From Hirsutella rhossiliensis (taxonomy: Eukaryota; Ascomycota; Sordariomycetes; Hypocreales; Ophiocordycipitaceae), in NCBI RefSeq assembly GCF_020360975.1, contig NW_025408685.1, forward strand, positions 744,001 to 808,000: a DNA stretch of 64,000 nt, given 5' to 3'. A model generated the notes under the pieces. It was not told where the DNA came from. It saw only the letters and a program-made list of their open reading frames with translations, and did no database searches. Positions 34,919 through 45,179 of the stretch are shown one piece after another (the stretch's first letter is position 1; every line of letters begins with the position of its first letter). The position numbers and the translations under genes were made by a program.

Positions 34919-37061
34919 CCCCTTTCTCATGCAGAGCAATAGTAAGGGCGGCTATCGGAAATTATGTGGAGTTTGATTATCCATCTGAAGTCATTCGTCA
35001 AGGATACTAAGTCGCCGGCTGCTGAAAATGAGCGGCCTGTTTGTAATGTATTATCATCGGTTTCCAGCGTTCGGTTGCTGGCCTAATCAACGGGATACGG
35101 CTTGTATCCGCAAGTGATCTCTGACCTATTATTCTCAGTCTTGATCTACCGGAACGTTTGTGCCTTAAACATACGGTGCGATTTAGATCTGGTTGGTAAG
35201 TCCTCCCCACCAGGAACATGAGCTGCGCAAAGCAATCGGCGGCGCATTGGATTAGCATAGATTAAAATCGCCATGGTATTTCCGATTTCGCCCAATTCGA
35301 TGATCTTCTTCTCAAGCGAAGAGCCCGACTTTCTAATCTTGTTCTTTTGGTCTGACTTTACTCATACGTATCCCATAACGAGAGTTGAGGCTCATACGTC
35401 GATGCTTTGCTATGGTTCACCATCGCTTGGTCAGCTTGGCACTTCCCAGTAGTCTACGGCGTTCCAAGCACGCGAATACGGTACTGTTGGTGGAACGTTA
35501 TGCCAATACACATCGGAATAAGAAGGGGGTCACACACGAAGGTTCAAGATGCATGTTCTATGTCTAAAGGGGCAGTCTGAAGGGGCTATTTATACAGGAG
35601 GTCTTAGGGACTTCTGGGGACCTCCTGAGTAATGGGCTCTACCCACGCATACGTGGCTGTGCCCACGCATAAAGGGCCTTCCTTACTCAGGAAGTCCTCA
35701 TGCGTTCCTGCTACATAGGCCAGGAATCCCTTCTCCGGGTCCCTGGACCCTCCTTAACAGGGCTACCCTGGTCCACCGACAGGTACCTATTGAGCCTTAG
35801 TTTAGAGTTACTGCAGCAATTATACATACCGGCCAATTCGAGGGCCAAATATTGAGCACCGACAGTGTTTCATATGAGCTTAAGGCGGCAGCTGTTTCTG
35901 TCTCCAAACCACCTTGATGGTGTGAATGCAATAGAGTCACCCCGCGGCTCGCTTGAACCTTGACAAGGAATCAGCTCAAAGTAGCGGCACGTCCAAGCGT
36001 AATGGCCGGCAGCGTATCCATGGCTGAGCCAGAAGCGGTGGACATGACGGAAACAAACCTTCAGAAGGCCATTGAGGCATTCGACCACGTGATTTAGAAG
36101 ATTGAAGAGGTACGGGTGCTTCTCATTTGAGCTGAAGAAGCTATGGGGAAGGAAACGGACAGAGCAGGCACATTTGAAGCAATGAGTAAGTTTGGAAGGG
36201 AGGTCTGGATGGCCTGCGCGAGCTATACAGTAGCAAGGGACTCCATATGAGGTGCAGGTTGAACCTCAATGGGTCAAGGACAACCGAGGCGAGGCGAAAA
36301 GGACAACGTGAGAAACGAGTGATGAGCTCCAATATATCGGTGGCGGCCGTGAAATGGAGTTAGTAGCAGGGTTAGATGCGTGATATAAGCCTCGAGGACT
36401 CTTTCGAGAAGATCAAAGCGAGACATGAAGCATGAAGGATCTATGCTGTGCTAACCATTACTGTAAGGAAATGGAAGCACACGATGTGTCACGGCACCAA
36501 CCTGGGTTCTGTCACGTGCCTCCCTATACTTAGTCTAGACTCTGTTCCACCTCCGTAGTTTGCCCTCCTCACAGCACAACATAGATCTTCCCTGGCATCC
36601 TAGGTCTGCCCCGTGATACGATGGATTATGGAATGGCTGCAGTCCACTTAGTAGCCCCGCAAAGGAACACATGCTTTTGCGGACGCCATCCCCAATTCAT
36701 TGATAGCTTTCTCGTCTAACTCGACTCTGGCCGTGTCGTAGCTTGATACACCCACAAAATCCGACGGATAGTCGCGGCCTTCCGTAGCGTCATCGCGCAG
36801 CCTGGTCTTGACGCTCGAGCTGCTGCACTACGTAATGTGACACCCCAAAGAGAGTGATTCATTTCTGACGTCGTCGGTGGCTGCGTCGGCATTCTGTAAC
36901 TTAACGATTTTCTTCCGGGACAGCGGGAAGCGCCTGTTGAGCATAATGAAGGTTGAAATTGGCCATTCGCATTTGTTCTAGGAACGGAAGCTACAGGACT
37001 CCCAACAGTAACTAATGCAATACAATGCAAGCGAGGTTGAGGAAGAGTCGCTGAATCTGGA
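34919..37061. other. 2.1 kb without a supportable gene
   Basis: Only short, mutually overlapping open frames without domains. LTR-like sequence lies at about 35550-35830. The rest shows no repeats that I could pair inside the window. Confidence 0.45.
35553..35830. repeat. possible degenerate solo LTR
   Basis: Contains a TATA-like CTATTTATACAGG (near 35586), the inverted pair CCTGAGTAA / TTACTCAGG (near 35623 and 35688), and CCCACGCATA twice (near 35642 and 35663). The general look is that of fungal LTRs. No target duplication or partner copy was found, so this is tentative. Confidence 0.3.
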
Positions 37062-37098
37062 ATGACGAGGTTTAGAACGGCAATGTTTGATGGTTTGA

Positions 37099-37456
37099 TA
37101 TGGCAAGGATTTATTTGGCATGGTTTGACGTGGCAAGGTTTGATGCGGCAAGGTTTGATGTGGCAAGGTTTGATGTGGCAAGGTTCGACGTGGCAAGGTT
37201 CGACGTGGCAAGGTTTGAGATGGCAAGGTTTAATGTGGCAAGGTTTGATGTGGCAAGGTTTGACGTGGCAAGGTTTGAGATGGCAAGGTTTAATGTGGCA
37301 AGGTTTGATGTGGCAAGGTTCGACGTGGCAAGGTTTGATGCGGCAAGGTTTGATGTGGCAAGGTTCGACGTGGCAAGGTTTGACGTGGCAGGGTTTGAGA
37401 TGGCAAGGTTTAATGTGGCAAGGTTTGATGTGGCAAGGTTCGACGTGGCAGGGTTT
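37099..37456 (+). repeat. minisatellite, 15-bp unit, about 24 copies
   Basis: Unit TGGCAAGGTTYGAYG with variants (RYG endings, CGGCAAGG, TGGCAGGG). Because the unit is a multiple of three and lacks stops, several frames stay open. The frame beginning ATG at 37062 would encode pentapeptides of the form WQGLM, WQGST, WQGLT and WQGLR over 152 codons; another would encode ARFDV repeats. Open frames alone are therefore not evidence of a protein. Confidence 0.95.
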
Positions 37457-37781
37457 GGATGGGTACCCCCACCAACTGAACCTAACTGGTGCATTCGCGC
37501 TAATTCCAGAAGCTATTTAAGGTTACGTAGCGCCGGCTGCTATAAGTCTCGGGTTTCAGGAACCCTTCCCCCGACTTTGACCACAATCCTTTCACTGAGC
37601 ACCGGAGGCCGGTTGATGGCCCACCTTCCGCTTCCTTACCGTCTCAAAAGCATTGACTGGGCTCAACCCTCGTAGCGGATTACTTATTCGAAGTCTCAGC
37701 TTCTTCCAGAGCGAAGTTCCTCGATTGCAGACGACCTATAAGCTTCCACTGCAGCGAGTGTCTGGGCGGGGGTTCAATCCA

Positions 37782-38843
37782 ATGTCACGAGAATGGCGGC
37801 CTGTTCAGCGGCGAGGAGGCAAGGGGAAAAGGCTAACGTTGGTGATTGCTGAAAAACTTAAATCTGACGAGAATGCATTACTACGTCGAATTCAAGGTGC
37901 GAGCCACAAATTTGTCATGAAACTTTACGAGCTCGTTGAAAAGTTTCCACACGAGGACTTGGACGCCATCTTTTCCGCCCTAGACAGGGCTCGTCTGGAA
38001 CGAAAACGGGGTAAACCAAGGCGCAAGGATACATGGACGCCGATAGACTGCGAAAAAGCCGAGCAAGTTCTCTTGCGAGACGCCTCGCCAGAGCGCTACG
38101 ACCTCACCTACAAAACCCTTCGGGTGCTTCAAAATATTGGCCTGGTAAAAACCATGACAGTCAATGTCGATACGGCTGGGTGGGATGGAGAGCCACACCC
38201 TAATGACACAGCTATCATCGTCCTGGTGCTAAATATCGACAACCAAAAGGCCCTAACAGTCATCAACCGAGATCGAAGCTTTGCAACCATCTACGGATCA
38301 GGATCAGTGGCGAACTACGACATTGCGGGAACGGTCAAAGAGTTTTGCTTAAGCTATCTTTCGCTCCAACCCGATATCTCATTCGACTCTTTATCCTGCC
38401 ACCAACCTAACGACGGCCCGAATGATCCTGGCCGTACTTGCGACTGTAGGAACGAGGCTGCTCGCGATCTTTATCTTGCTGTTAGTGGTTTGCGTAGCGT
38501 CCTAGGCATGACCATCACGGCATGCATTAATGCCTCTGCTTGGTCTCGTCTCTTTTCAACCCTGCTGACGTCGCGCGATGAGGACGGTCAACGAGGGCAG
38601 ATATCGGACGAGATCTACCCCGCCAATCTACTCGATCACTTCGAGGAGCTTGGTCAAGGGATCTTCAAGGTTGCACGCCCAGACTTACCCGCGTTTAGCT
38701 GCCAATCGCGTATAGAGCGCCGCGACACTAAAGCTCTCCTTCCGCTGCAGTCGGAAAATACCTGGGCTATTGCGATCATTAGCAGCGGCCACGCAGCCGT
38801 CATCACCAGCGCCTCGACAGAGTCTATGCGAAAGAGATCCTAG
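37782..38843 (+). CDS. hypothetical protein, possibly Ulp1/C48-like
   Basis: 353 residues from the first ATG in frame (37782; MSREWRPVQRRGGKGKRL); the frame is open upstream but only with non-ATG codons. It begins with a basic stretch, then LIAEK-type helical sequence and a basic RLERKRGKPRRK patch. The segment NDTAIIVLVLNIDNQKALTV, INRDRSFATIYGS and later CHQPNDGPND with CDCRNEAARDLYLAVSGL recalls the layout of fungal C48 (Ulp1-like) peptidases, where a H..D..Q..C set sits on such strands. I cannot place a convincing catalytic His, so activity is doubtful and the family call is inference. It is intact, and the ATP-grasp-like gene starts 122 bp downstream on the same strand. Confidence 0.55.
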   Translation: MSREWRPVQRRGGKGKRLTLVIAEKLKSDENALLRRIQGASHKFVMKLYELVEKFPHEDLDAIFSALDRARLERKRGKPRRKDTWTPIDCEKAEQVLLRDASPERYDLTYKTLRVLQNIGLVKTMTVNVDTAGWDGEPHPNDTAIIVLVLNIDNQKALTVINRDRSFATIYGSGSVANYDIAGTVKEFCLSYLSLQPDISFDSLSCHQPNDGPNDPGRTCDCRNEAARDLYLAVSGLRSVLGMTITACINASAWSRLFSTLLTSRDEDGQRGQISDEIYPANLLDHFEELGQGIFKVARPDLPAFSCQSRIERRDTKALLPLQSENTWAIAIISSGHAAVITSASTESMRKRS

Positions 38844-38965
38844 ACAAGGCCCGGCATAGCATCGAACGTTACCCGTGCTTTCGGGGTGCGACACTGAGCG
38901 AGATAGCACACCCCCTTGACTGAAGACTTCAACCTCTGTCTCCTCCTTGAAGCTTTTCCATTGCC

Positions 38966-40291
38966 ATGAACGTTGAGATACAGGCTCCGATTGATCAAAA
39001 CCTTTGGCGGGGATTTTTTCACCACTTGACAATACCGCTCAGAGGCGAACGCAATGCCCTGCAGCTACAGCGTCCTCTTCGCCCGGCAAAGACACGACAC
39101 GTCGTGTGGGTCGGCATTCCAGCTGGCGACGGAAGCATCCGGGAAAACTCGTTCATCCACGTCCGTGTTTGCTTTAAAGACCTGGAACTCTTCAACGACC
39201 ACTGTTCTCCATTTCAGTCAGTTTCCGAACACGTGGTGAAAGATCTCGAAGCCAGACTTGGATCTTCTTTCATTGAGTACGATAGTAACGGTGTGGTGTT
39301 CATACACCAGTCAGTCTTGATGATGCTCTTTGCTGTCCACATATCTTCCGCAACCGTCGATTTCTGCAACTGGAAGCTGGATGAACAGAACTTGATACAT
39401 ACGGTGCAAAATTCTAGCTGCGATGAAGTTCTTGTATATGTATCCGACACGAGCTGCGACACATCTGGCCTAGTGAGAAGGCTCTACGACACCACTGATT
39501 ACTTGGAGGCTGTGATGGGTAATATGCGAGTCTACCCAAGCAAAACGGAACTGTCCTGGTGCCGGAATAAGGTAGGCGACGTCAGGGTAATGGACGACAT
39601 CGCTGCGAAGCTGCAGACCTGGCGACCAAGGACGTGCTTCGGAAGGGGCCACTGTGCACTCCGTGATGTAGAGAGCGGTCTTATGGTCTTGAAGAGAAGC
39701 TACAGCTGCGCTGGGGTTCACGTTCATGTTGTCCCTGTCACACAACGCGGGAAGCTGCTATGCACGGCTCCGACGCAAGATCGAGTGGCTAGGCGCACCA
39801 AGCCTACCAAACGCGCTCAACGTTCGGGTGTGCGAGAACAAGGTATATTCTATTTCCATCAGGAATTTATTCCGACATTTAGGAAAATTGGCGAGTTCAG
39901 GGTCATGGTGTGCGGGGGACAAGTGCTCGCTGCCTTCAGAACAAAAGAAGATTGGGATGCGCGTGCCAAGCCGATGGCTCTGCGGCAACTCCAACTCAGC
40001 GACTTCAACTGGCACTCCCAGGACGATGAAACTGCCAGAAAGCAGAAGCGAGATGAGCTCTTGGATTTCGTACTGGAAACCGACACTCAGATTCGTCAAT
40101 TAAAGGGCGAGAGGTTCGAGACTGTACATGTTGGAGCGCGATACGATTGTGGAATATCACCGGATGGTCATTTCTTCGTCAGCGAGCTGACACGTTTCAC
40201 ATTTGCGGACACTTTCTCGGGAGTTGGCGCCCCGTACGATCAGATAATTGGACCGCTGGCGCGAATGATTGCTCGGGTGCTCTTGGCGTAA
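38966..40291 (+). CDS. ATP-grasp-like protein
   Basis: 441 residues, single exon, true ATG (MNVEIQAPIDQNLWRGFFHH). The C-terminal half has the order of features of fungal ATP-grasp-like proteins: LMVLKRSYSCAGVHVHVVP (nucleotide-binding Lys strand), FYFHQEFIPTFRKIGEFRVM (hinge and phosphate region), VCGGQVLAAFRTKEDW, ARYDCGISPDGHFFVSELTR and FADTFSG, where the S-E-L-T-R strand corresponds to the metal-binding E-x-N or N-E position. ATP-grasp enzymes join a carboxylate to an amine or thiol through an acyl-phosphate; the substrate here is unknown. The N-terminal half has no recognised domain. The family assignment is from pattern memory. It follows the gene at 37782-38843 closely. Confidence 0.6.
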   Translation: MNVEIQAPIDQNLWRGFFHHLTIPLRGERNALQLQRPLRPAKTRHVVWVGIPAGDGSIRENSFIHVRVCFKDLELFNDHCSPFQSVSEHVVKDLEARLGSSFIEYDSNGVVFIHQSVLMMLFAVHISSATVDFCNWKLDEQNLIHTVQNSSCDEVLVYVSDTSCDTSGLVRRLYDTTDYLEAVMGNMRVYPSKTELSWCRNKVGDVRVMDDIAAKLQTWRPRTCFGRGHCALRDVESGLMVLKRSYSCAGVHVHVVPVTQRGKLLCTAPTQDRVARRTKPTKRAQRSGVREQGIFYFHQEFIPTFRKIGEFRVMVCGGQVLAAFRTKEDWDARAKPMALRQLQLSDFNWHSQDDETARKQKRDELLDFVLETDTQIRQLKGERFETVHVGARYDCGISPDGHFFVSELTRFTFADTFSGVGAPYDQIIGPLARMIARVLLA

Positions 40292-40778
40292 GGGGTTTAC
40301 ATTGTTATTGAGCAATAGGTAGACGATACATCGGAGCCGGAAGGGAATGATAATATACATGCGCGTATGTATGTATTTGTTTCTAAAGCTCCGTTTCTTT
40401 TCGAAGCGCGCTGGCACCGATGAGCATCGGCATGCGCACACTCTACCGCCTTCCAGTATTATCGTCCTCTCGAGGATATCCGAACCCGGCATCTTAAGTC
40501 AAAATCAGGCTATACTTCTCTAAATACTCCTTGGACTGCCTTGGCAATAGCTTTGTTGCTCGTTCAGGCAGCTCCAACGTAGTGTTAAACTTGCAACTAG
40601 GCAAAAGGTATGTCGTCGGACAGGAGTGTTTTGGTGAAGCAGGCAGCCCCGACATGCAGACCTACCCACCCACTGTACCCGCAAACGCAACTTTCCCCCG
40701 ACCGTGTGGCTTATGACTCAGGTGGTCTGTCTGGCACCTTGCCCTTCTTACGCACATGTGGGTCACTTTGCCAGTACG
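40292..40778. other. convergent intergenic region
   Basis: Lies between the 3' ends of the ATP-grasp-like gene (plus) and the next minus-strand gene. AT-rich at first (40300-40390); no gene seen. Confidence 0.4.
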
Positions 40779-41996
40779 TTAGAACAGCGGCGTTGTTCTT
40801 CTGCTGGATTTTCTCCTCGGGTTCCCAAGTTTCTGTGCCATCTCCCCACTGGCAAGAGAGCTGAAAGCTCCGAAGGAGCTGTTCTTGCCGCTTCGATACA
40901 CGCGATGACCGACGATCGTATCGAGCTTTGGTCCAGCTTTGTCGGTTGGGGAGTAGTATTCGGTATCACGTAAGTGGTAGTCATCGCACTCGCTCCGCCA
41001 CCTACTTTTCACTGTCCTTTCGACGTACCATTTCGCTCGGGACGCAGGATACCCGACATTTTGCACGAGAAACTTGGATTGACCGTCGTCGCGAAGATCG
41101 TGTCCCACAACCAGAATGGCATGGGGGACACCATCCTCATCTGTCGCTAGCGGGCGCTTCCACAACTCTCGTCCCACCTCTTTTTGGTCTGTCGTAGAGC
41201 TTCCACCTCACCCCGCAACCCCAGTACGTGCACACTGCAGCAGAGGCCGCCCTCTGAACGACAGACTCGCGTATCCAATAATATTTGCCGTCCCGCAGGA
41301 GGCAGTACAGCTCAAAATATGGAGTGACTTCTTCGTTGACTTCGGGTTTCCGGTGGCTCTTGATGTACTGCAGATTCTCATTCAAATCGTCGATCTGGAG
41401 TTTGAGTATTCTGTTGAACCGTCGCTGACGTTTGAACCCTGGTCTGGAGCTCCTTTAGCGCCGCGAGTAAGTGGCTCGTCGGAGAATATAGGTTGCACCT
41501 TCGCCGCCACTGAGATTTTCGGTATCGGATACCTCGTAGTTGGACTTTTCTGCCTCTTGCTGGCTCGTCCGTGGGGGCTGTCGTCCTGCTGAGATCTTTG
41601 AAACTTCGATAGCGCCGAATCCCCAGCTTCTCGGCATTTTGCATCGTCACAATCGACACCGCTTCCAAAGTCGTTGTCACTGTCGCTTTTATTGCGTCGG
41701 TTTCTGCGAAGCGATGCTTTTGGCGTGCTTTGGCCGGTGAGTGGAATTCGGCTCGCACGAGCTTGGCTGGCTCCGGTCGTTGTGCTGCCGGTGCGGACTT
41801 TTGGATGCGTGCTTTTGTTTCTCGCCATCATTCTAGGGTCTGTCGTGGGAACTCTAACTGTCGGCGTGTTCTTGAGCGTTGCCTTACTTCTTTTGCTCAG
41901 AAACAATGAATTTTCGTCTGGCGGGGACAGCTTAGACCGGCTGGAATGCGGCTCCGTGGCTGTACTGTAACGAATAACCGCAAGAGAATCTAGCAT
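40779..41996 (-). CDS. multi-exon hypothetical nuclear-type protein, structure partly unresolved
   Basis: Not a family I recognise. From the ATG at 41994-41996 the first open segment is Ser/Arg/Lys-rich and disordered (RRNRRNKSDSDNDFGSG; RASKRQKSPTTRYPIPK), with likely nuclear signals. Downstream pieces in other frames look coding: HLLAALKELQTR, then IDDLNENLQYIKSHRKPEVN and TPYFELYCLLRDGKYYWIRE, then GRELWKRPLATDEDGVPHAI, LVVGHDLRDDGQSKFLVQNV and EYYSPTDKAGPKLDTIVGHR, to a stop at 40779. A 43-bp GT-AG interval just upstream of IDDLNEN joins the second and third pieces in frame, and a 58-bp one near 41200-41260 could join the next. The switch from the first to the second piece near 41470 is not explained and may be a frameshift. 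Confidence 0.5.
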
Positions 41997-44054
41997 GCGT
42001 CCCACGGTCCGTCTCGGCCCTCTTCCCCCTTCCACTTTAGCGTTGATGCGCTATTGGCTGCCGTTGGCTGCCGGCCCCATGTAACCTTGGCCCCCTGGCT
42101 CCCATCGACACACGCGGAAATGGCCTGTTTTGACTTTGGACTTTCTGCCGAGCTCTCCACTTTCCTTGCTAATTGGTTTGGAGCTGGAGGGTCTTCACAG
42201 CGCGCTGCATATGAGAGCGGATTTTGCCCGCGCTGCCGATGAAGTGTGGCGTGGCCAAACCGATGCAGAGTGCCCAATCCTAGCCACGGGTCTGCAGGTT
42301 GAGGTAGCACTAGGTGTGCAGGGCTGTCGGGGCCCAATTATGGCTACGAGATACGAATAGGAAGCGGTTCCGCTGCTTGTCTCCACATTTGACTCCAGTG
42401 ATCAGCGGGCCAAGAAGTGACACCCCCTCTTCGGGCCTTGCTCCCTTTGAGTGCGCGAAGGCCGGTCTGAGGTTACCGGGCCCATATTAAGTCGAGACAT
42501 ATGCCTAAGCAAACTCTTGCTACTGATTGCTGCATTTGCTGGGATTAAGAAGTATTTGTTAAGCCGACGGTACCTAGTGTTTAGTGAGATTCGCGAGAGA
42601 TACCAAGTATAGCTGCTATATGGTATGTTCATTGGCTAACATCTCTGTAAGTGACCTTCGACCGGCCTTCGCGCACTCAAAGGGATAGGGCGGGCTGACA
42701 GGGTAATTAGCGTCATGCGCCAACCTGACGTGACTCAATTCAGGGCTGCAGATATAATCGTAGGCTTTAACCGTGCCGTACCTTCCTCTCTCCACCTTCT
42801 GCTCCACTTTCTCTCGTCCCCTGCAGAAACCTGTTTTTTCCCCTATAAGTGCAAAATATGGTCCAGGACGAGGAAGGCGGCGGCAATAAAGAGTGCGTTT
42901 CCCCCGTTCCGCTTTGGTCCTTCATGGCTCGTGATTGGTGAGCCCTATCGTTGCATTGTTGGTCTGCTGTGCTGCTAATGGATCATCGCAGCCGTTGGTG
43001 GGCTCCACTTTAACATACTGGGATGCACTAGCGTATCACAGAGCATGAACCAGACGGGAGGAACGTCATCTGGGCGGCTATGGAAGCTGAGTGCGATCGA
43101 TAAGAGCTAGCGTAGGATTTTGAGAGTGACAGGTCAGTCTGCAGGTCCAGGCAGCATGCAAAACACATGTCTGTAGGTTAGTTGGTTCCCACCAACTGGA
43201 GCAACCCTACATACATTCGATGCGTAGCACGTGAATGCGGCTCGCTGTGCCTCCCTTCCTCGCTCCACCTCTTATTGCGAAGCGGCAGTTGGGGCAGTAT
43301 TACTCGTCTTCGCTTATCGATATGGAAGCCAAATAGCTCACGACTGTCGCCCGGTTCAGTTCAAAATACGACATGCTCACATGTAGACGCAGTCTTCGCC
43401 GAAACGGGAGCCATGCGCCTCGTATATGCGTATGACTCCGTTACTAGTTGCAAGGCCGCAACAAACCAAGAACCAACAACCGGCCTTTAAGACCAATCGA
43501 GGTGTCCCGCCCTGTAGGGCCTTCACTGCCTACCTAACCATTATCCTTCAGCACGAGCGTGCATTTCCATAACCTGCTGCCATAGGTGTTAATAATGCCC
43601 TGCCTACCAATCAAGCCTGAGCAGCTGCGTCTCGGGCTTGCTATGGTGTCGTGCAGCCGTGCAATTCAACTACCTACCGATTATTTCGAGCGCCGTTTTT
43701 GATCAAGTGTCATGAAAGCATCAGGGGATAGGGTTCTGCCGTAAGAGATGAATGTACGGCTCACTGTTGTTGGATACTTACCTGTGATTGTCGAGTGTTT
43801 AAAAATGGGCCACTAAAGTTTTACCCTACTTAAGCAGCCTGGTGTGACGAGTGAGTCCGCGTGCATCTCGTGCAACCATTTCTAGGTTCTCGGGAGATGA
43901 AGTGAGACTGTTGGTCGAGAAGCATTGAGGAGGGGGCAGAACGGTATCAAGAGAGAAACAGTGTTGGAGCTACTGATGTAGGTGTCGAGTACTTATAGGC
44001 GTCGGCTGGAGACGTTTTGATCTCTCATCTCTTCTACTCTGTTCACTTATAACG
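41997..44054. other. 2.06 kb without a supportable gene
   Basis: Only short overlapping open frames with no domains. A pyrimidine-rich tract and TATA-like CACTTATAACG directly before 44055 suggest the promoter of the next gene. Confidence 0.4.
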
Positions 44055-45179
44055 ATGTCAGACACCTATCAGTATCAAGTACAGCAGAGTGCTGTGGCGG
44101 ATAACTCGCAAGATTGCAGTTTGCTCCCGCAGCAGTATCCGGCCTTGCAACGCCCTCCCTACCCTTACCCCCGTCAGTATATAAACCACGTTCCACAACA
44201 GCACTCTGAACTCCCTGTTCAACAGCAGCACTCTGAGTCCCCTGCTCAACAGCATCCTTCATTTCTGCCGCCATGCATTATGCAAGCTTTCACCTCTAGC
44301 CTTCAGTACGTATTCTACCCTGCGTGAGTATGTCAATCGCTGATGGGCCTACGTAGAGGTCAAGCTGGGATCCTGGGAGCCAGCTTCAGTGCACGGATTC
44401 TCTTGGCATCATGGCTGGGGATGAAACCAACTTCTCGAATATAACACGTACCCACTTCCATGGCGAACATAGCAACGATTGGAACATTTACCACACCGAC
44501 AATATCGATAACGACGGAGCGCTAGGCTCAGCGATGTGTGATCAGCGGGAAAATGATCGGCTAGGCCAACGAGGCTTATTTGAACAAAGGCACCACTCGC
44601 TCCCTCTGCCTCATCAACAGTTTTTATCTGGTGAATACCTAATCGAGGCCAAGAGCCCCGATATTTTGGCTCGCCAAGGCCAGCGAAAAGTCCACGTAAA
44701 GGACGTCGCCGTCGGAAGCGAGCCCTGACATCCTCCCGACAAGATCGTGGGCTTGACAGCGAAGAGGTCCTCAGGTATGCTTGGAACATTCCATGCAATA
44801 ATCTGACCGGCAACGCAACGAACTGATCGGAAGTCGCTGACGTTTGACCAGTTCACCCCGCAAAGAAGTATCTAGTTTGCGAGACGACGCAGTCAACAAG
44901 TATTGCGCGTGGCAGTGTACAAAGGTCCGAAGCTCGATCCAGAAACAAAACTATGATCTGGCACGGGGGTTGACCATAGATCATGGACTTGATCTTGAGC
45001 TACTACAAATTAACCAGGACAGCGCAGTCCGGTTATATATGAGACACGGAGTGGTTGAGGGCGTGGCGTTTCGCTGGGTTCATGATATTGGGGCTTTTCT
45101 AGACCAGTCTTCTGAAGGAAACAATCTCCAGCGCGAGATCCTCAGTAAGAACACTCTGGGATCTGGACTTGACGATTAG
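44055..45179 (+). CDS. multi-exon hypothetical protein, Q/P-rich N-terminus
   Basis: ATG at 44055 follows a pyrimidine-rich leader. Exon 1 encodes a Gln/Pro/Tyr-rich stretch (MSDTYQYQVQQSAVADNSQD; QQHSELPVQQQHSESPAQQH). A donor GTGAGT at 44324 and an AG at 44363-44364 give a short intron. Joining reads WDPGSQLQCTDSLGIMAGDE in frame with TNFSNITRTHFHGEHSNDWN. A second intron, GTATGC to a TTTGACCAG end (about 44775-44851), joins DRGLDSEEVL to SSPRKEVSSLRDDAVNKYC. The C-terminus has CAWQCTKVRSSIQKQNYDLA and LTIDHGLDLELLQINQD, recalling uncharacterised fungal proteins with a short helical repeat; stop at 45177-45179. Between the two segments the frame changes near 44700 for a reason I cannot see, so the model is provisional. 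A basic SPRKGRRRRKR patch would be a nuclear signal. Confidence 0.5.

Noticed and set aside
37062..37460. CRISPR-like array of regular repeats
   Set aside because: Repeats are contiguous, with no unique spacers, in a eukaryotic context; it is a minisatellite. The same applies to 61986-62625.
37111..37675. Minus-strand NLATS-repeat ORF and plus-strand ARFDV-repeat ORF
   Set aside because: Alternative frames of the same minisatellite. Only the ATG-initiated WQG frame is mentioned, as a speculation.
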